Positions 17,140-26,455 of a DNA stretch of 64,000 nucleotides are shown in pieces. The notes beneath the pieces are model-generated. The model saw only the letters and a program-made list of their open reading frames with translations, did not search any database and had not been told where the DNA came from. The number at the start of each line of letters is the position of its first letter. The first letter of the stretch is position 1. A program made the position numbers and the translations under genes. Origin of the DNA: Vibrio sp. MEBiC08052 (GTDB taxonomy: Bacteria; Pseudomonadota; Gammaproteobacteria; Enterobacterales; Vibrionaceae); NCBI RefSeq assembly GCF_001506075.1, contig NZ_KQ947475.1, positions 3,396,660 through 3,460,659 on the forward strand. The letters are read 5' to 3'.

Positions 17140-18147
17140 ATGGCAATGGAATCCACACAAAACGTTGATCCTTGGGCGACAAGCACCACAGCGAATAGTG
17201 ACTGGTTAAATGCCAGCACACCACCACCAGAGACCTTTCATTGGTTACATCCATTTAAAGATGCACTGATCCCATTTGATCAGTGGGTAGAAACTGCACT
17301 TAACTGGCTCGTGGTACATGGCCGCCCGTTGTTTCAGGCGATTCGCATTCCGATCGATCTGATCCTCAGCTCATTTCAGACTGCATTAGTCGCCACACCG
17401 TCACCAATTATGTTAGCGGTGCTGTTTCTGCTGGCCTGGCAAATGGCAGGACTGCGCATGGGGATCGTTTCACTGATTTCATTAATTGTGATCGGCCTGA
17501 TCGGCGCTTGGAATGGTGCCATGGTTACCTTGGCGTTAGTGATGACCTCGGTCTTTTTCTGCTTACTGATAGGACTGCCGCTCGGTATTTGGCTGGCCCG
17601 AAATCAGATAGCTGCGAAAGTGATTCGGCCCATACTGGATGCCATGCAGACCACTCCAGCCTTCGTGTATCTGGTACCGATTGTCATGTTGTTCGGGATC
17701 GGCAATGTTCCCGGGGTTGTCGTAACCATTATTTTTGCCCTGCCGCCCATTGTGCGACTGACCATTCTCGGCATCCAACAAGTACCAGAAGATTTGATCG
17801 AGGCAGGCCATGCCTTCGGTGCAAGCCCGAAACAAATGTTGTACCGAATTCAGCTTCCTCTGGCGACGCCATGCATCATGGCGGGTGTGAACCAAACACT
17901 TATGCTCTCGCTGTCTATGGTGGTCATCGCGTCAATGATCGCCGTCGGTGGACTGGGACAAACCGTATTACGTGGTATCGGCCGACTCGATATGGGCATG
18001 GCAGCCGTCGGTGGGATGGGGATCGTGATTCTTGCCATTTTGCTGGATCGTATCACTCAAGCGATCGGTGCAACAACCCGGGATAACAAGAGTCGCTGGT
18101 ATCACGCTGGCCCTGCCGGTTTCATTTGGCGCCTGATGGCGAAATAA
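17140..18147 (+). CDS. proW: Glycine betaine/L-proline ABC transporter permease
   Basis: This 335-residue inner-membrane permease has a hydrophilic N-terminal region of about 70 residues and then about seven membrane helices, the usual ProW layout. The EAA coupling motif region is visible as [31 protein letters not shown]. The [21 protein letters not shown] segment is characteristic of betaine permeases. It follows proV by 4 bases and precedes proX by 168 bases containing dyad symmetry, which may let proX be expressed at a different level. Function as the membrane channel of ProVWX is secure by family and context. Confidence 0.97.
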   Translation: MAMESTQNVDPWATSTTANSDWLNASTPPPETFHWLHPFKDALIPFDQWVETALNWLVVHGRPLFQAIRIPIDLILSSFQTALVATPSPIMLAVLFLLAWQMAGLRMGIVSLISLIVIGLIGAWNGAMVTLALVMTSVFFCLLIGLPLGIWLARNQIAAKVIRPILDAMQTTPAFVYLVPIVMLFGIGNVPGVVVTIIFALPPIVRLTILGIQQVPEDLIEAGHAFGASPKQMLYRIQLPLATPCIMAGVNQTLMLSLSMVVIASMIAVGGLGQTVLRGIGRLDMGMAAVGGMGIVILAILLDRITQAIGATTRDNKSRWYHAGPAGFIWRLMAK

Positions 18148-18315
18148 GCAACATCATCACAGAAAATACAGCCAATCAGTCACAGGACACCAACACACCT
18201 GTGTCTGCTTGGCGACAATAGAACCGTATCTTCAGAATGAAGTGTATCCAGTGGTTCTTTTCCTTAAGACCCGAATTCGGGCATTGATAAGCTCACCTAC
18301 ATAAGGAAATCAGAT
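18148..18315 (+). promoter_or_regulatory. proW-proX spacer with two dyads
   Basis: The spacer contains CACAGG / CCTGTG separated by 11 bases and a 12-base perfect palindrome CCCGAATTCGGG. These could form hairpins in the mRNA, protecting proX transcripts or tuning read-through. A ribosome site AAGGAA lies just before proX. Confidence 0.4.
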
Positions 18316-19323
18316 ATGAAATATACACGGAGAATGTTGATCACTGCCGGCATGGTATTATCAACGTGTCAGACCTCACTGGCTTTTGCCGATGATTTAC
18401 CCGGCAAAGGCATCACCGTTCAACCGGTTCAGTCAACCGTCGCAGAGGAAACCTTTCAGACCCTGATCGTCAATAAAGCGATGGAAGCGTTAGGTTACAC
18501 TGTTTTACCGACCAAAGAAGTTGATTACAACGTTGGCTATACCTCGATTGCCAAAGGCGACGCAACGTATCTTGCCGTCGGTTGGTTCCCGCTCCATAGC
18601 AACAAATATGAAAAAGCGGGAGGTGATGATGCCTTCTATGTTGCCGGAGACTACATTTCAGGTGCAGCACAAGGGTATCTCATTGATAAGAAAACCTCAG
18701 AGAAATATGGCATTACCAATATTGCGCAACTGAAAGATCCGAAACTGGCCAAATTGTTCGATACCAATGATGATGGTAAGGCGGATCTAACCGGGTGTAA
18801 TCCCGGCTGGGGATGTGAAAGTGTGGTTGAACACCAGTTGGATGCGTTCGGTTTACGTCCAACGGTGATGCACAATCAGGGTAAATATTCAGCATTGATT
18901 GCCGACACGATTGCCCGTTACCACAAAGGCCAACCGATTTTGTATTACACATGGACTCCATATTGGGTCAGTGGCGTATTAGTTCCGGGAAAAGATGTAG
19001 TCTGGCTTGAAGTACCATTCTCGGCACTGCCCGGTAATCGGAAGAACATTGATACCAGCCTCCCCAATGGCAAAAATTATGGTTTCGAGATGAACTCGAT
19101 GAAAATTGTTGCGAACAAGAAGTTTGCGCAAGATAACCCGGCCGCAGCGAAATTATTCTCGCTCATGAAGCTGAAGATCAACGACGTGAGTGCGGAAAAC
19201 ATGATGATGAGTCAGGGGAAAAATAGTACGGCAGATATTGAAGCACATGCCAATGGCTGGATCAAAGCGCACCAGAAATTATTTAACTCTTGGATCTCGC
19301 AAGCAAAAGCGGCTGCGAAATAA
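18316..19323 (+). CDS. proX: Glycine betaine/L-proline-binding periplasmic protein
   Basis: This 335-residue substrate-binding protein starts with a Sec signal peptide (basic KYTRR, hydrophobic core, cleavage near [10 protein letters not shown]). The mature part has the ProX features: [41 protein letters not shown] and [10 protein letters not shown]. Its tryptophans and tyrosines form the aromatic box that holds the quaternary ammonium of betaines, and two cysteines lie in the CNPGWGC segment. It delivers the ligand to ProW. AAGGAA precedes the ATG. Confidence 0.97.
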   Translation: MKYTRRMLITAGMVLSTCQTSLAFADDLPGKGITVQPVQSTVAEETFQTLIVNKAMEALGYTVLPTKEVDYNVGYTSIAKGDATYLAVGWFPLHSNKYEKAGGDDAFYVAGDYISGAAQGYLIDKKTSEKYGITNIAQLKDPKLAKLFDTNDDGKADLTGCNPGWGCESVVEHQLDAFGLRPTVMHNQGKYSALIADTIARYHKGQPILYYTWTPYWVSGVLVPGKDVVWLEVPFSALPGNRKNIDTSLPNGKNYGFEMNSMKIVANKKFAQDNPAAAKLFSLMKLKINDVSAENMMMSQGKNSTADIEAHANGWIKAHQKLFNSWISQAKAAAK

Positions 19324-19378
19324 CCGTTAGATAGAGCAGTTATTTAAAAATTGCTCGTGTATTGTAACGATACATTCC

Positions 19379-19420
19379 AACCCTCGATTGGCCATTATCA
19401 ATGACCTTTCGGGGTTTTTT
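19379..19420 (+). terminator. Terminator after proX
   Basis: AACCCTCG pairs imperfectly with CGGGGTT across an AT-rich loop and is followed by a run of six T, about 55 bases after the proX stop. Confidence 0.6.
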
Positions 19421-19642
19421 AAATTGATTCTCCCAGAATCTCTGTACTTCTCTTTGATTTTTGTTCCTGCTGTTTTTATTCTTGAGTATCATAGACATCC
19501 AAGTAACCGTAAGATGCAGGATTCAGCGTCTCTTTAAGACCACACATACCGGAAGCGTTCTGCCTCAATGGACATCCCATAGCAACATGCTCCGATGTAG
19601 ATCTTTTTTGATGCAATATGGTGTTCTGAATGCATTCTCGGA

Positions 19643-20998
19643 GTGAAAAAATTGAGCGATCAAAAAGATTTATCCCTATTTATTGAATCACTGACACAAA
19701 CCGATGATATTGACCAGTCGAAGCAACTGACTTCATATCTGAATCAGGGTATGGATTCGGATACTGTCGCTCGTTTACTTGAGGCATTAAAAGTCGAACA
19801 ACGGGTCAAGCTCTGGCGAGCTTTGCCACTTGAATTTCATATTCCGGTTCTGACTGAGATGCGCTCAGAAGCACGGATTTCAGTCATTCAGAGTCTGACA
19901 CCGACTGAGCTGAAATTAATCCTAACGAAGCTGGATAACCTGTCGCTGCTGGAATGGGAAGACTCCCTGCCTGACGAAATCATCAGTGAAGCACTGCGAT
20001 TAATCAGCCGGGATGAATTGGAGCTTTATGACCAAGCCAATCAGTATGATGACAACCAGCTTGGTCACTGGGCAGACCGTAAAGTGTTTACTTTGCCGTT
20101 CAATATTCGGGTCAGCCGTGCCAGAGTCTTGTTGGATAAATATCAGGATGGTCCAACACCTTATATTTATCTGATCAATAAGGACAAAAAATTCCGAGGC
20201 CTGATCAGTTCCGCTGATTTACTGACCGCGGAACCTTCAGCGCCGCTAAGTTCACTGAATAAAACCAATCTCACACCACTCAAAGCAACCTCACCGCTTT
20301 CAGAAGCCGTCAGTGCGCTTGAGCATTCGGAATATCCGACCCTACCCGTACTGGGTGATTACGGAATCTTGATCGGTGCGGTTGACTGGCAGTTTACGCT
20401 TAGTGTTCAACGAGAAATTTACGAAGCCCGTCTGACGGCCGGGACCGGTATTCACGAAGGTGATGACTTGTTCGCCCCCGTTTTCAAAGGGGCACAAAAA
20501 CGGGGTGTATGGCTCGGTATTAATCTGATGACCGCGATTTTGGCTTCTATCACGATTGGACTCTTTGAAAATGTCATCGCTCAGGTTGTTGCACTGGCCG
20601 TTTTGATGCCAATTGTTGCCTCTATGGGCGGAATTGCCGGCAGTCAAACCCTCACTTTAATGGTGCGGGCGATGGCTTTAAACCAGATCACGTCGGGCAA
20701 CCGTTGGACTTTCCTGAAAAATGAATTGGGGATTGGTGCATTTAACGGCCTGTTCTGGGCATTGATTATCGGTGCGATCACTGGCCTGTGGTATCAATCA
20801 CCGGCACTGGGAATGACTATCGCTTTCGCCATTGTCGTCAATATTGCAACGGCTGGATTGTTTGGGGTTTTAATCCCGATACTGCTAGATAAATTCAAGC
20901 TGGATCCTGCGCTGGCAGGCTCCGTAATTCTGACAACCGTCACCGATGTCGTCGGCTTTTTTGCTTTTCTGGGGACTGCTGGCGCGATTTTACTCTAA
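19643..20998 (+). CDS. mgtE: MgtE-family magnesium transporter
   Basis: This inner-membrane Mg2+ channel/transporter of about 450 residues has an N-domain of helical repeats at about 1-130 (including MRSEARISVIQSLTPTELKL). Paired CBS domains lie at about 130-260, and a five-helix membrane domain at about 280-451. The membrane part keeps ASMGGIAGSQTLTLMVRAMAL and the final LTTVTDVVGFFAFLG segment, where Asp lines the Mg2+ pore. The start is either GTG at 19643 or TTG at 19652; GGAG at 19640-19643 is better spaced for the TTG. It is monocistronic. The N and CBS domains gate the pore according to cytosolic Mg2+. Confidence 0.92.
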   Translation: MKKLSDQKDLSLFIESLTQTDDIDQSKQLTSYLNQGMDSDTVARLLEALKVEQRVKLWRALPLEFHIPVLTEMRSEARISVIQSLTPTELKLILTKLDNLSLLEWEDSLPDEIISEALRLISRDELELYDQANQYDDNQLGHWADRKVFTLPFNIRVSRARVLLDKYQDGPTPYIYLINKDKKFRGLISSADLLTAEPSAPLSSLNKTNLTPLKATSPLSEAVSALEHSEYPTLPVLGDYGILIGAVDWQFTLSVQREIYEARLTAGTGIHEGDDLFAPVFKGAQKRGVWLGINLMTAILASITIGLFENVIAQVVALAVLMPIVASMGGIAGSQTLTLMVRAMALNQITSGNRWTFLKNELGIGAFNGLFWALIIGAITGLWYQSPALGMTIAFAIVVNIATAGLFGVLIPILLDKFKLDPALAGSVILTTVTDVVGFFAFLGTAGAILL

Positions 20999-21081
20999 GA
21001 GGCAGTATTCTTATTCTCTCGGGGAGCATTGACCCGACGAGATCGGTTACGCTGAGAGATCATTGACACAGAATGGCTATC

Positions 21082-21876
21082 CTACACAGAACGGCTGTCA
21101 GGTGCGTTGAGCTCAAAAGGTTGGTGCAATCCATGCTTGACCATCAACTGTCGCTCGATACCTTTTAGTTTGATGTCATCCAGAATCAGATTAACCATAT
21201 TAAGCAACCGCTGCTGCCCGAGGGGCAGCAGATAACTGAATTGATGTGGTCCCGACTGCGCCAATTCCCGAATTGCAATCAATGGTGACTCGGTCATCTG
21301 ATAAAACTGCGCCGATGGTGTTTCGGTCATCATCACATCGATCTGCCCGGCGTATACCGCCAGTGGCATATTCAAATAGTTCTCAAAAGGCACAATGGTT
21401 GCTGCCGGAAAATGCTGTTCAGCCAACGTTTGGTAGATTTGACCAACATGCACACCAATTTTCACCTCGGGACGGTTGATCTGCTCAAAACGGCCGAAGC
21501 GTGGTTGGTTGTCCGCCGTGACCATCAACACGTGACGGAAGGTCAGATAACCTTGCGTCTGTTCAACATCATACTGACCGGAGACTGAGCGAGGAATGCC
21601 GCCCATCGCGATATCAAACTGGCCTGAATACAACCCGGAGACCAGAGCCTGCCGTTCAGTCAACACCCACTCAACCTTAACTCCCAACTGCTCTGCCAAA
21701 TAAGAAGCAATATCAATGTCGTAACCGGAAAACATGTCGCCATCAAAGTATGATAGCGAGTGATAATCTCCCGGTGTGCCGATCCGCAAGCAACCCCGTT
21801 TTCGAATATACGCTAATTGATCTGTCTGAGTAATGAAACGCAGACAACCGGCAATCAATATCATCAATTCAACCAC
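21082..21876 (-). CDS. Periplasmic solute-binding protein family 3 (amino-acid-binding-like)
   Basis: This protein of about 264 residues belongs to the SBP family 3 fold. Residues 25-50 show the typical opening (YIRKRGCLRIGTPGDYHSLSYF, then FSGYDIDIASYLAEQLG), followed by LVSGLYSGQFDIAMGGIPRS and the lobe-2 segment VKIGVHVGQIYQTL. Cyclohexadienyl-dehydratase-like and amino-acid-binding proteins share this pattern. The N-terminus is short and lacks basic residues, although IAGC resembles a lipobox, so export is uncertain. No permease or ATPase is adjacent. Start choice (GTG at 21876 or ATG at 21864) is uncertain. It lies downstream of the LysR gene on the same strand. Confidence 0.75.
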   Translation of the reverse strand: MVELMILIAGCLRFITQTDQLAYIRKRGCLRIGTPGDYHSLSYFDGDMFSGYDIDIASYLAEQLGVKVEWVLTERQALVSGLYSGQFDIAMGGIPRSVSGQYDVEQTQGYLTFRHVLMVTADNQPRFGRFEQINRPEVKIGVHVGQIYQTLAEQHFPAATIVPFENYLNMPLAVYAGQIDVMMTETPSAQFYQMTESPLIAIRELAQSGPHQFSYLLPLGQQRLLNMVNLILDDIKLKGIERQLMVKHGLHQPFELNAPDSRSV

Positions 21877-21922
21877 TTATTTGTTTGATGGACTCAACTG
21901 ACCTGATCACACATCAGGACTT

Positions 21923-22864
21923 TTATAACACCGTATTTCTCATCATATTCTGCTGCGGTGTAAGGTAGGCTTGCTGCAAATAACCCCGAATAGCAAGCAT
22001 CGCTTGTGTAAAAGCTTTACCGCGCTTCCAAGCTAAGCCCACACTCATTGGATCAATCACATCATCCAGAGAACGCGTTTCAATCCGTCGCCCTTCTAAA
22101 GACCACGGCCTGTAAACGAGATCAGAAAGGATTGCCACCCCCAATCCGTTCGCAACCATACTTCGGACCGATTCAACTGAGCTGGTACGAAGTATCACAT
22201 TAGGTTGTAACGACTTGCGATTCCAGTAACGCATGGCACTCACATCAGCTTCGTCCACCGTCAACATGATAAACGGTTCTTTTTCAATATCTTCCAAAGC
22301 CAATGTTTTCTTTTGACTCAATGCATGGTGACTGGGTATCCAGAGCCTGCGTTCAGAGCTGAATAATTTTTCAGAAACAACGCCTGACGCTATTAAGTTA
22401 TCCGTTAATACAATCGCCATGTCAATTGAACCATCTAATAATTTATCTTCAATTTCCATACGTTCAAACTCGTACAAATCGATTGAGATATTGGGATACC
22501 ACTGTTTCAGCCGCTGTAAGTGGTAAGGCAACAGATACCCCAGTGCCGTATATGTAGCCGCCAACCGAACTGAACCGATTGCTTCTTCATCCGTATGTGG
22601 AATATTCAGCGCTTCATCGACACTTCTCAGTACCTGATAAGCATTATTCAAAAAGTGACGCCCCTGATCCGTCAGGGTCACGCCATGAGTGCTACGCACA
22701 AATAGATTCACCCCAAGTAATGATTCCAATTCTCGGATTGCAGTTGTCACCGCCGATTGTGAGATATTCAACTGAATTGCAGCCTGAGAAACCTGCCCAA
22801 GTTCAGCTGCTGCAACAAAATATTTCAATTGCCGAATCGTCATTGACATATGTTGATTTCTCAA
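21923..22864 (-). CDS. LysR-family transcriptional regulator, probably of the pxp operon
   Basis: This protein of about 313 residues has an N-terminal winged HTH at about 8-66 (TIRQLKYFVAAAELGQVSQAA, then QSAVTTAIRELESLLGVNLFVRS). The C-terminal part is a type-2 periplasmic-binding-like effector domain. LysR proteins usually control a divergent operon. Here the divergent genes encode 5-oxoprolinase, so 5-oxoproline or glutamate is a plausible effector, though this is inferred. An internal ATG at codon 6 or 8 is an alternative start. The 119-base divergent spacer would contain the shared operator. Confidence 0.88.
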   Translation of the reverse strand: MRNQHMSMTIRQLKYFVAAAELGQVSQAAIQLNISQSAVTTAIRELESLLGVNLFVRSTHGVTLTDQGRHFLNNAYQVLRSVDEALNIPHTDEEAIGSVRLAATYTALGYLLPYHLQRLKQWYPNISIDLYEFERMEIEDKLLDGSIDMAIVLTDNLIASGVVSEKLFSSERRLWIPSHHALSQKKTLALEDIEKEPFIMLTVDEADVSAMRYWNRKSLQPNVILRTSSVESVRSMVANGLGVAILSDLVYRPWSLEGRRIETRSLDDVIDPMSVGLAWKRGKAFTQAMLAIRGYLQQAYLTPQQNMMRNTVL

Positions 22865-22983
22865 GGTATCTGATTTTTAGATACTACAATATCTAAAAAT
22901 AAATCTTTTTTACAGTACGCAAAAAATTATATATTGAATGCGTTGCATAAAAATATAAATATAAATAATGGTGGAAGAAAGCG
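22865..22983. promoter_or_regulatory. Divergent promoter region lysR / pxpA
   Basis: This AT-rich spacer contains a direct near-repeat TTTTTAGATACT / ATATCTAAAAAT that forms an imperfect dyad near 22875-22900 (TTTTTAGATA and TATCTAAAAA). It fits a LysR binding site overlapping the regulator promoter. Confidence 0.5.
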
Positions 22984-23757
22984 ATGGTATCCGTTGATGT
23001 AAACTCTGATATCGGAGAAGGATTTGGGCATTGGTATGTGGGTGATAACGCAGACGCACAAATTATACCGCTCATCAGTTCTGCCAATATTGCAACCGGG
23101 TTTCATGCGGGTGATCCGTCCACAATGTATACAACCGTAGAACTTGCCAGAAAACATGGTGTTTCGGTCGGAGCTCATCCCGGGTATCGCGATCTACTCG
23201 GTTTCGGTCGTCGTCATATTCATACTTCGGCGCACGAACTGATTCACGATATCATTTATCAAGTCGGAGCTTTGAGAGAGATTGCATCCGTTCACGAAGT
23301 CACTTTACAGCATATCAAACCACACGGTGCACTATATATGCATCTGGCAAACGACCACGAAGCGGCTAACTTATTCATTAATCAGATCCATCGTTTTGCA
23401 CCAGAACTTATTTTATATGTGATGCATGGCTCGCAGCTTCATCAGCTTGCGTTAGACAAAGGCCACCCGGTCATCTGTGAATTTTATGCCGATCGGGAGT
23501 ACGACCAGAGTGGTTCAATTGTCTTTACCCGAAAAACCGGAGCGTTGAACCTGAGTCAGATTGCCCAAAAAATCCTCACAGCGTGTCGCGAAAATAAAGT
23601 AACGACCATTGATAATCAGGAGATTTCTGTACAATTCGACTCAATCTGTATTCATAGCGATTCTCCGGGGGCGTTGGCAGTTGTCCAAACCGTCAGACAA
23701 ACGCTGGAGCAGGCCGGTATTTCGATTCAGGCACCAAACTGTATGAATAATAGTTAA
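22984..23757 (+). CDS. pxpA: 5-oxoprolinase subunit A (LamB/YcsF family)
   Basis: This 257-residue cytosolic protein has the LamB/YcsF signature VDVNSDIGEGFGHW at its start and the metal/active-site segments FHAGDP, GAHPGYRDLLGFGRR and KPHGALY. PxpA, with PxpB and PxpC, forms the ATP-dependent 5-oxoprolinase that opens 5-oxoproline to glutamate. It is the first gene of a four-gene operon, followed at 29 bases by a biotin-carrier-like gene. GGTGGAAGAAAGCG precedes the ATG. Confidence 0.94.
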   Translation: MVSVDVNSDIGEGFGHWYVGDNADAQIIPLISSANIATGFHAGDPSTMYTTVELARKHGVSVGAHPGYRDLLGFGRRHIHTSAHELIHDIIYQVGALREIASVHEVTLQHIKPHGALYMHLANDHEAANLFINQIHRFAPELILYVMHGSQLHQLALDKGHPVICEFYADREYDQSGSIVFTRKTGALNLSQIAQKILTACRENKVTTIDNQEISVQFDSICIHSDSPGALAVVQTVRQTLEQAGISIQAPNCMNNS

Positions 23758-23786
23758 AATGCATATCACTAAGATTGAGGTAAAGC

Positions 23787-24038
23787 ATGACAAGGACACA
23801 TCAAATCATCTCTCCGCTACCTGGTATTTTTTATCGGCGTCCGGCGCCTGACGTAGCGGAATTTGTCGCGGAAGGAAGTGAAGTTCACTGTGGTGAGGTG
23901 ATTGGATTGATTGAAGTCATGAAACAATTTTCGGAAGTCACTGCCGATGTCGATGGCATTCTGAAATCGTTTCATATTGAGAACGAAGATTTTATTGAGC
24001 CCGGCCAAGTGATTGCCAGTATTGAAGCCCCAAAATAA
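23787..24038 (+). CDS. Small biotinyl-carrier (BCCP-like) protein in the pxp operon
   Basis: This 83-residue single-domain protein has the biotinyl/lipoyl fold. ISPLPGIFYRR opens the domain, EVMKQF is the acceptor site with Lys as the expected biotinylated residue, and the second half (GILKSFHIENEDFIEPGQVI) repeats the hammerhead. It resembles the biotin carrier protein of acetyl-CoA carboxylase but lacks the long N-terminal extension. No biotin carboxylase or carboxyltransferase gene is present here. Carrier-like genes are known neighbours of pxpABC in other bacteria, where a carboxylase gene often accompanies them. Its job in this operon is unknown. Confidence 0.85.
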   Translation: MTRTHQIISPLPGIFYRRPAPDVAEFVAEGSEVHCGEVIGLIEVMKQFSEVTADVDGILKSFHIENEDFIEPGQVIASIEAPK

Positions 24039-24095
24039 CTATGATGTAACACCGTCGGGAGTATTCATACCGACAAGAGGAAGGAGAATTAGGAC

Positions 24096-24977
24096 ATGTC
24101 TGAACAATCAATCCGGTACTCTTTCGGGGGTGATGAACATCTGTTTGCAGAGATCTCCGAGTCCATGTCTCTGCCGGCGTTTTTCCGTGGGCTGGAGATG
24201 ACCAATCGTTTAAAAGCGATGAATTTATCAGGCATTTTAGATATTTGTCTTGCCAACGCATCATTTCAGATTCGGTTTAACCCAGACCAGATATCACCAC
24301 AAACATTGTTGAACCAAGTCAAATCACTCGAAAGTGCTCGTAGCACGACACATTGCCTCAACACTCGGATTATTGAGATTCCGGTTTATTACAATGACCC
24401 TTGGACACATGAAACACTGATGCGTTTTCGGGATAGGCATCAATCGCCCGAACAAACCGATTTAGAATACGCTGCTAGTTTAAACGGGTACGGCAACATT
24501 GAAGACTTTATTCGTGCACATAGCCACTCCCCCTGGTTTGTCTCGATGGTTGGATTTGTTGCCGGCCTCCCCTTTATGTTTCAAATGGTCGAGCAAGAAC
24601 AACAACTTGAAGTACCGAAATATCTGACCCCCAGAACAGACACCCCCAAACAGACTGTCGGTCACGGTGGATGCTTTGGCTGCATCTATTCCGTCAAAGG
24701 TGCTGGTGGCTATCAGATGTTTGGGATGACACCCGTTCCGATCTACGACCCTCAGCAATCGATGCCCCACATGCAGGACTCAATTGTCTTTTTCCGTGCT
24801 GGCGACATCGTGAAATTCCGTCCGATTGATCAGTTGGAATACCAACAAATCACTCAGGCGGTCGAGTCAGGGACTTATGTACTCCATACCCGACCATTCA
24901 GATTCGACTTACAGCAATACCTTGCGGATCCGGAAGGCTACAAAAGTCGCATTATGGAGGCGCTTTATGTCAATTAA
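24096..24977 (+). CDS. pxpB: 5-oxoprolinase subunit B (KipI-like)
   Basis: This 293-residue protein has the cyclophilin-like KipI/PxpB (AHS1) fold. Visible marks are the YSFGGDEHLFAEISE start, IPVYYNDPWT, FVAGLPFMFQM, the GGCFGCIYSVKGAGGYQMFG segment near 190, and the C-terminal IVKFRPI. In Bacillus the KipI homologue also inhibits a sporulation kinase, but pairing with PxpA and PxpC here points to 5-oxoproline metabolism. AAGGAGAA lies just upstream of the ATG. Its stop overlaps the pxpC start by 11 bases, so translation is coupled. Confidence 0.92.
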   Translation: MSEQSIRYSFGGDEHLFAEISESMSLPAFFRGLEMTNRLKAMNLSGILDICLANASFQIRFNPDQISPQTLLNQVKSLESARSTTHCLNTRIIEIPVYYNDPWTHETLMRFRDRHQSPEQTDLEYAASLNGYGNIEDFIRAHSHSPWFVSMVGFVAGLPFMFQMVEQEQQLEVPKYLTPRTDTPKQTVGHGGCFGCIYSVKGAGGYQMFGMTPVPIYDPQQSMPHMQDSIVFFRAGDIVKFRPIDQLEYQQITQAVESGTYVLHTRPFRFDLQQYLADPEGYKSRIMEALYVN

Positions 24978-25944
24978 AGTTATCAAACCCGGCCTCAATA
25001 CGACCATACAAGATGGTGGACGCGAAGGCTATTACCATCTGGGCATTCCTCCCTCGGGCGCACTAGATCAGTTCTCGATGAAAGCAGCCAATTTATTGGT
25101 TGGAAATAAGGCAACGGCAGCCGTTCTCGAATGTACACTTTTGGGGCCAGAACTGGAATTTCTCAGCACAACGCTGATCGCCGTATGTGGGGCAGAGATG
25201 TCACCGATGCTCGATGGCGAAGTGATGCCGATGAATACGACCCTCAAGGTACAGGCGGGACAAAAACTCAGTTTTGGCTATCCCCTGAAAGGCGCTCGGG
25301 TTTATCTGGCCGTTGCCGGAGGCTTCAATCTAGAGCCAACCTTAGGCAGCCGTTCAACCTATGTGTTGGGTGGACTGGGCGGCATGAAAGGACGAACAAT
25401 ACAAAAAGATGACCTGCTGACGATCGGTTCCCCCACCGAGAAGGTCAGCAAAGGTCGCACGATTCCCAAACGTTTCCTACGCACGATTCATAAGGAAACA
25501 ACCATTCGGGTCGTAGAGGGGCTCTATGCTCACCGCCTGACACCATCAAGTCTCCGCCGTTTTTATCGAGACGAATGGCTGGTCGGTAGCGAGGCTGACC
25601 GCATTGGTTATCGCTTTAAAGGGGGGCATTCGCTTGAATTCAAACCAAGAATTCAGCCGTTTGGTGCCGGTTCTGATCCGTCAAATATTGTCGATGCCTG
25701 CTATCCGATCGGTTCTATTCAAGTCCCGGCAGGTAAAGAACCGATTGTGCTCCTTCGAGATGCCGTTTCAGGCGGCGGTTATGCCACGATTGGGACCGTC
25801 ATCAGCTCAGACCTTGATCTGATCGGTCAAATGCAGCCCAATTACAAAGCTCAGTTTGAGTCGATTACAATCGAAGCGGCGCTACAAATCAGAGCAGAAA
25901 AAAATCTGCAATTACAGCAACTCTACGAACATCTGATGCTGTAA
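24967..25944 (+). CDS. pxpC: 5-oxoprolinase subunit C (KipA-like, AHS2)
   Basis: This 325-residue protein has the AHS2/KipA signature: IKVIKPGLNTTIQDGGREGYYHLGIPPSGALDQFSMKAANLLVGN at the start, then GSRSTYVLGGLGG, and the QPFGAGSDPSNI and SGGYATIGTVISSDL segments near the C-terminus. It completes the three-subunit oxoprolinase. The start is the ATG at 24967, preceded by GGAGG and overlapping the end of pxpB; the longer open frame upstream is only the shadow of pxpB. A terminator follows, marking the end of the operon. Confidence 0.93.
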   Translation: MSIKVIKPGLNTTIQDGGREGYYHLGIPPSGALDQFSMKAANLLVGNKATAAVLECTLLGPELEFLSTTLIAVCGAEMSPMLDGEVMPMNTTLKVQAGQKLSFGYPLKGARVYLAVAGGFNLEPTLGSRSTYVLGGLGGMKGRTIQKDDLLTIGSPTEKVSKGRTIPKRFLRTIHKETTIRVVEGLYAHRLTPSSLRRFYRDEWLVGSEADRIGYRFKGGHSLEFKPRIQPFGAGSDPSNIVDACYPIGSIQVPAGKEPIVLLRDAVSGGGYATIGTVISSDLDLIGQMQPNYKAQFESITIEAALQIRAEKNLQLQQLYEHLML

Positions 25945-25976
25945 TATCGGTGGCGTCATCAATATCGAATGAAATA

Positions 25977-26020
25977 AAAAAAGGCCATGCTCGTTGTATG
26001 ACAAGTCATGGTCTTTCTTT
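25977..26020 (+). terminator. Terminator after pxpC
   Basis: AAAGGCCATG pairs with CATGGTCTTT (one G-T pair) across a 16-base loop and is flanked by an A run and a T-rich tail. Confidence 0.75.
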
Positions 26021-26455
26021 GTGCCGACTACTGATATTTTTTATCATCGAACCTAATAACAGTCTCTATCCTGACACTGTGTTTTGGAGCCCTGTCAAAC
26101 GTGTCAATCTTAGCGGTTGATACGGAAGTAAAGCATAAACAAGACACCAGTGCATAACATGACCAATCCAACTTCGATAACCATCCTGCTTTCTCCATTC
26201 GATCAAATCATTACTGCATCATCTGCAATAATGAACATAGATGAATATAACTTTATTATAATTGTAATGATATAAATCACTATAAAGTGATTACTTAATT
26301 TTATAGAACTCAGCGTCTCTGTTGTCAAAATGAATGGATGAGTTCCACCGTGGAAATGGCAATTGTCTCATTTATGAGAATATTTACACCAATATCTGAT
26401 CCAAATTATGTTTATAAGCAAGCATGTAAAACATATGGTTATGTAGTGATGGAAG
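26021..26455. other. AT-rich intergenic region between pxpC and tag
   Basis: This region of about 435 bases is AT-rich. The only feature I support in it is the 24-residue hydrophobic frame at 26110-26184. Confidence 0.4.
26110..26184 (-). CDS. Candidate 24-residue single-helix membrane protein
   Basis: A complete frame from ATG to TAA encodes MVIEVGLVMLCTGVLFMLYF plus RINR. It is one uninterrupted hydrophobic stretch followed by a basic end, the normal layout of a small inner-membrane protein with the C-terminus in the cytoplasm. GGAGAAAGCAGG precedes the ATG, an acceptable ribosome site. It matches no family I recognise. Small size means the frame could arise by chance, but the combined hydrophobicity, topology signal and ribosome site argue for a gene. 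Confidence 0.5.
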   Translation of the reverse strand: MVIEVGLVMLCTGVLFMLYFRINR

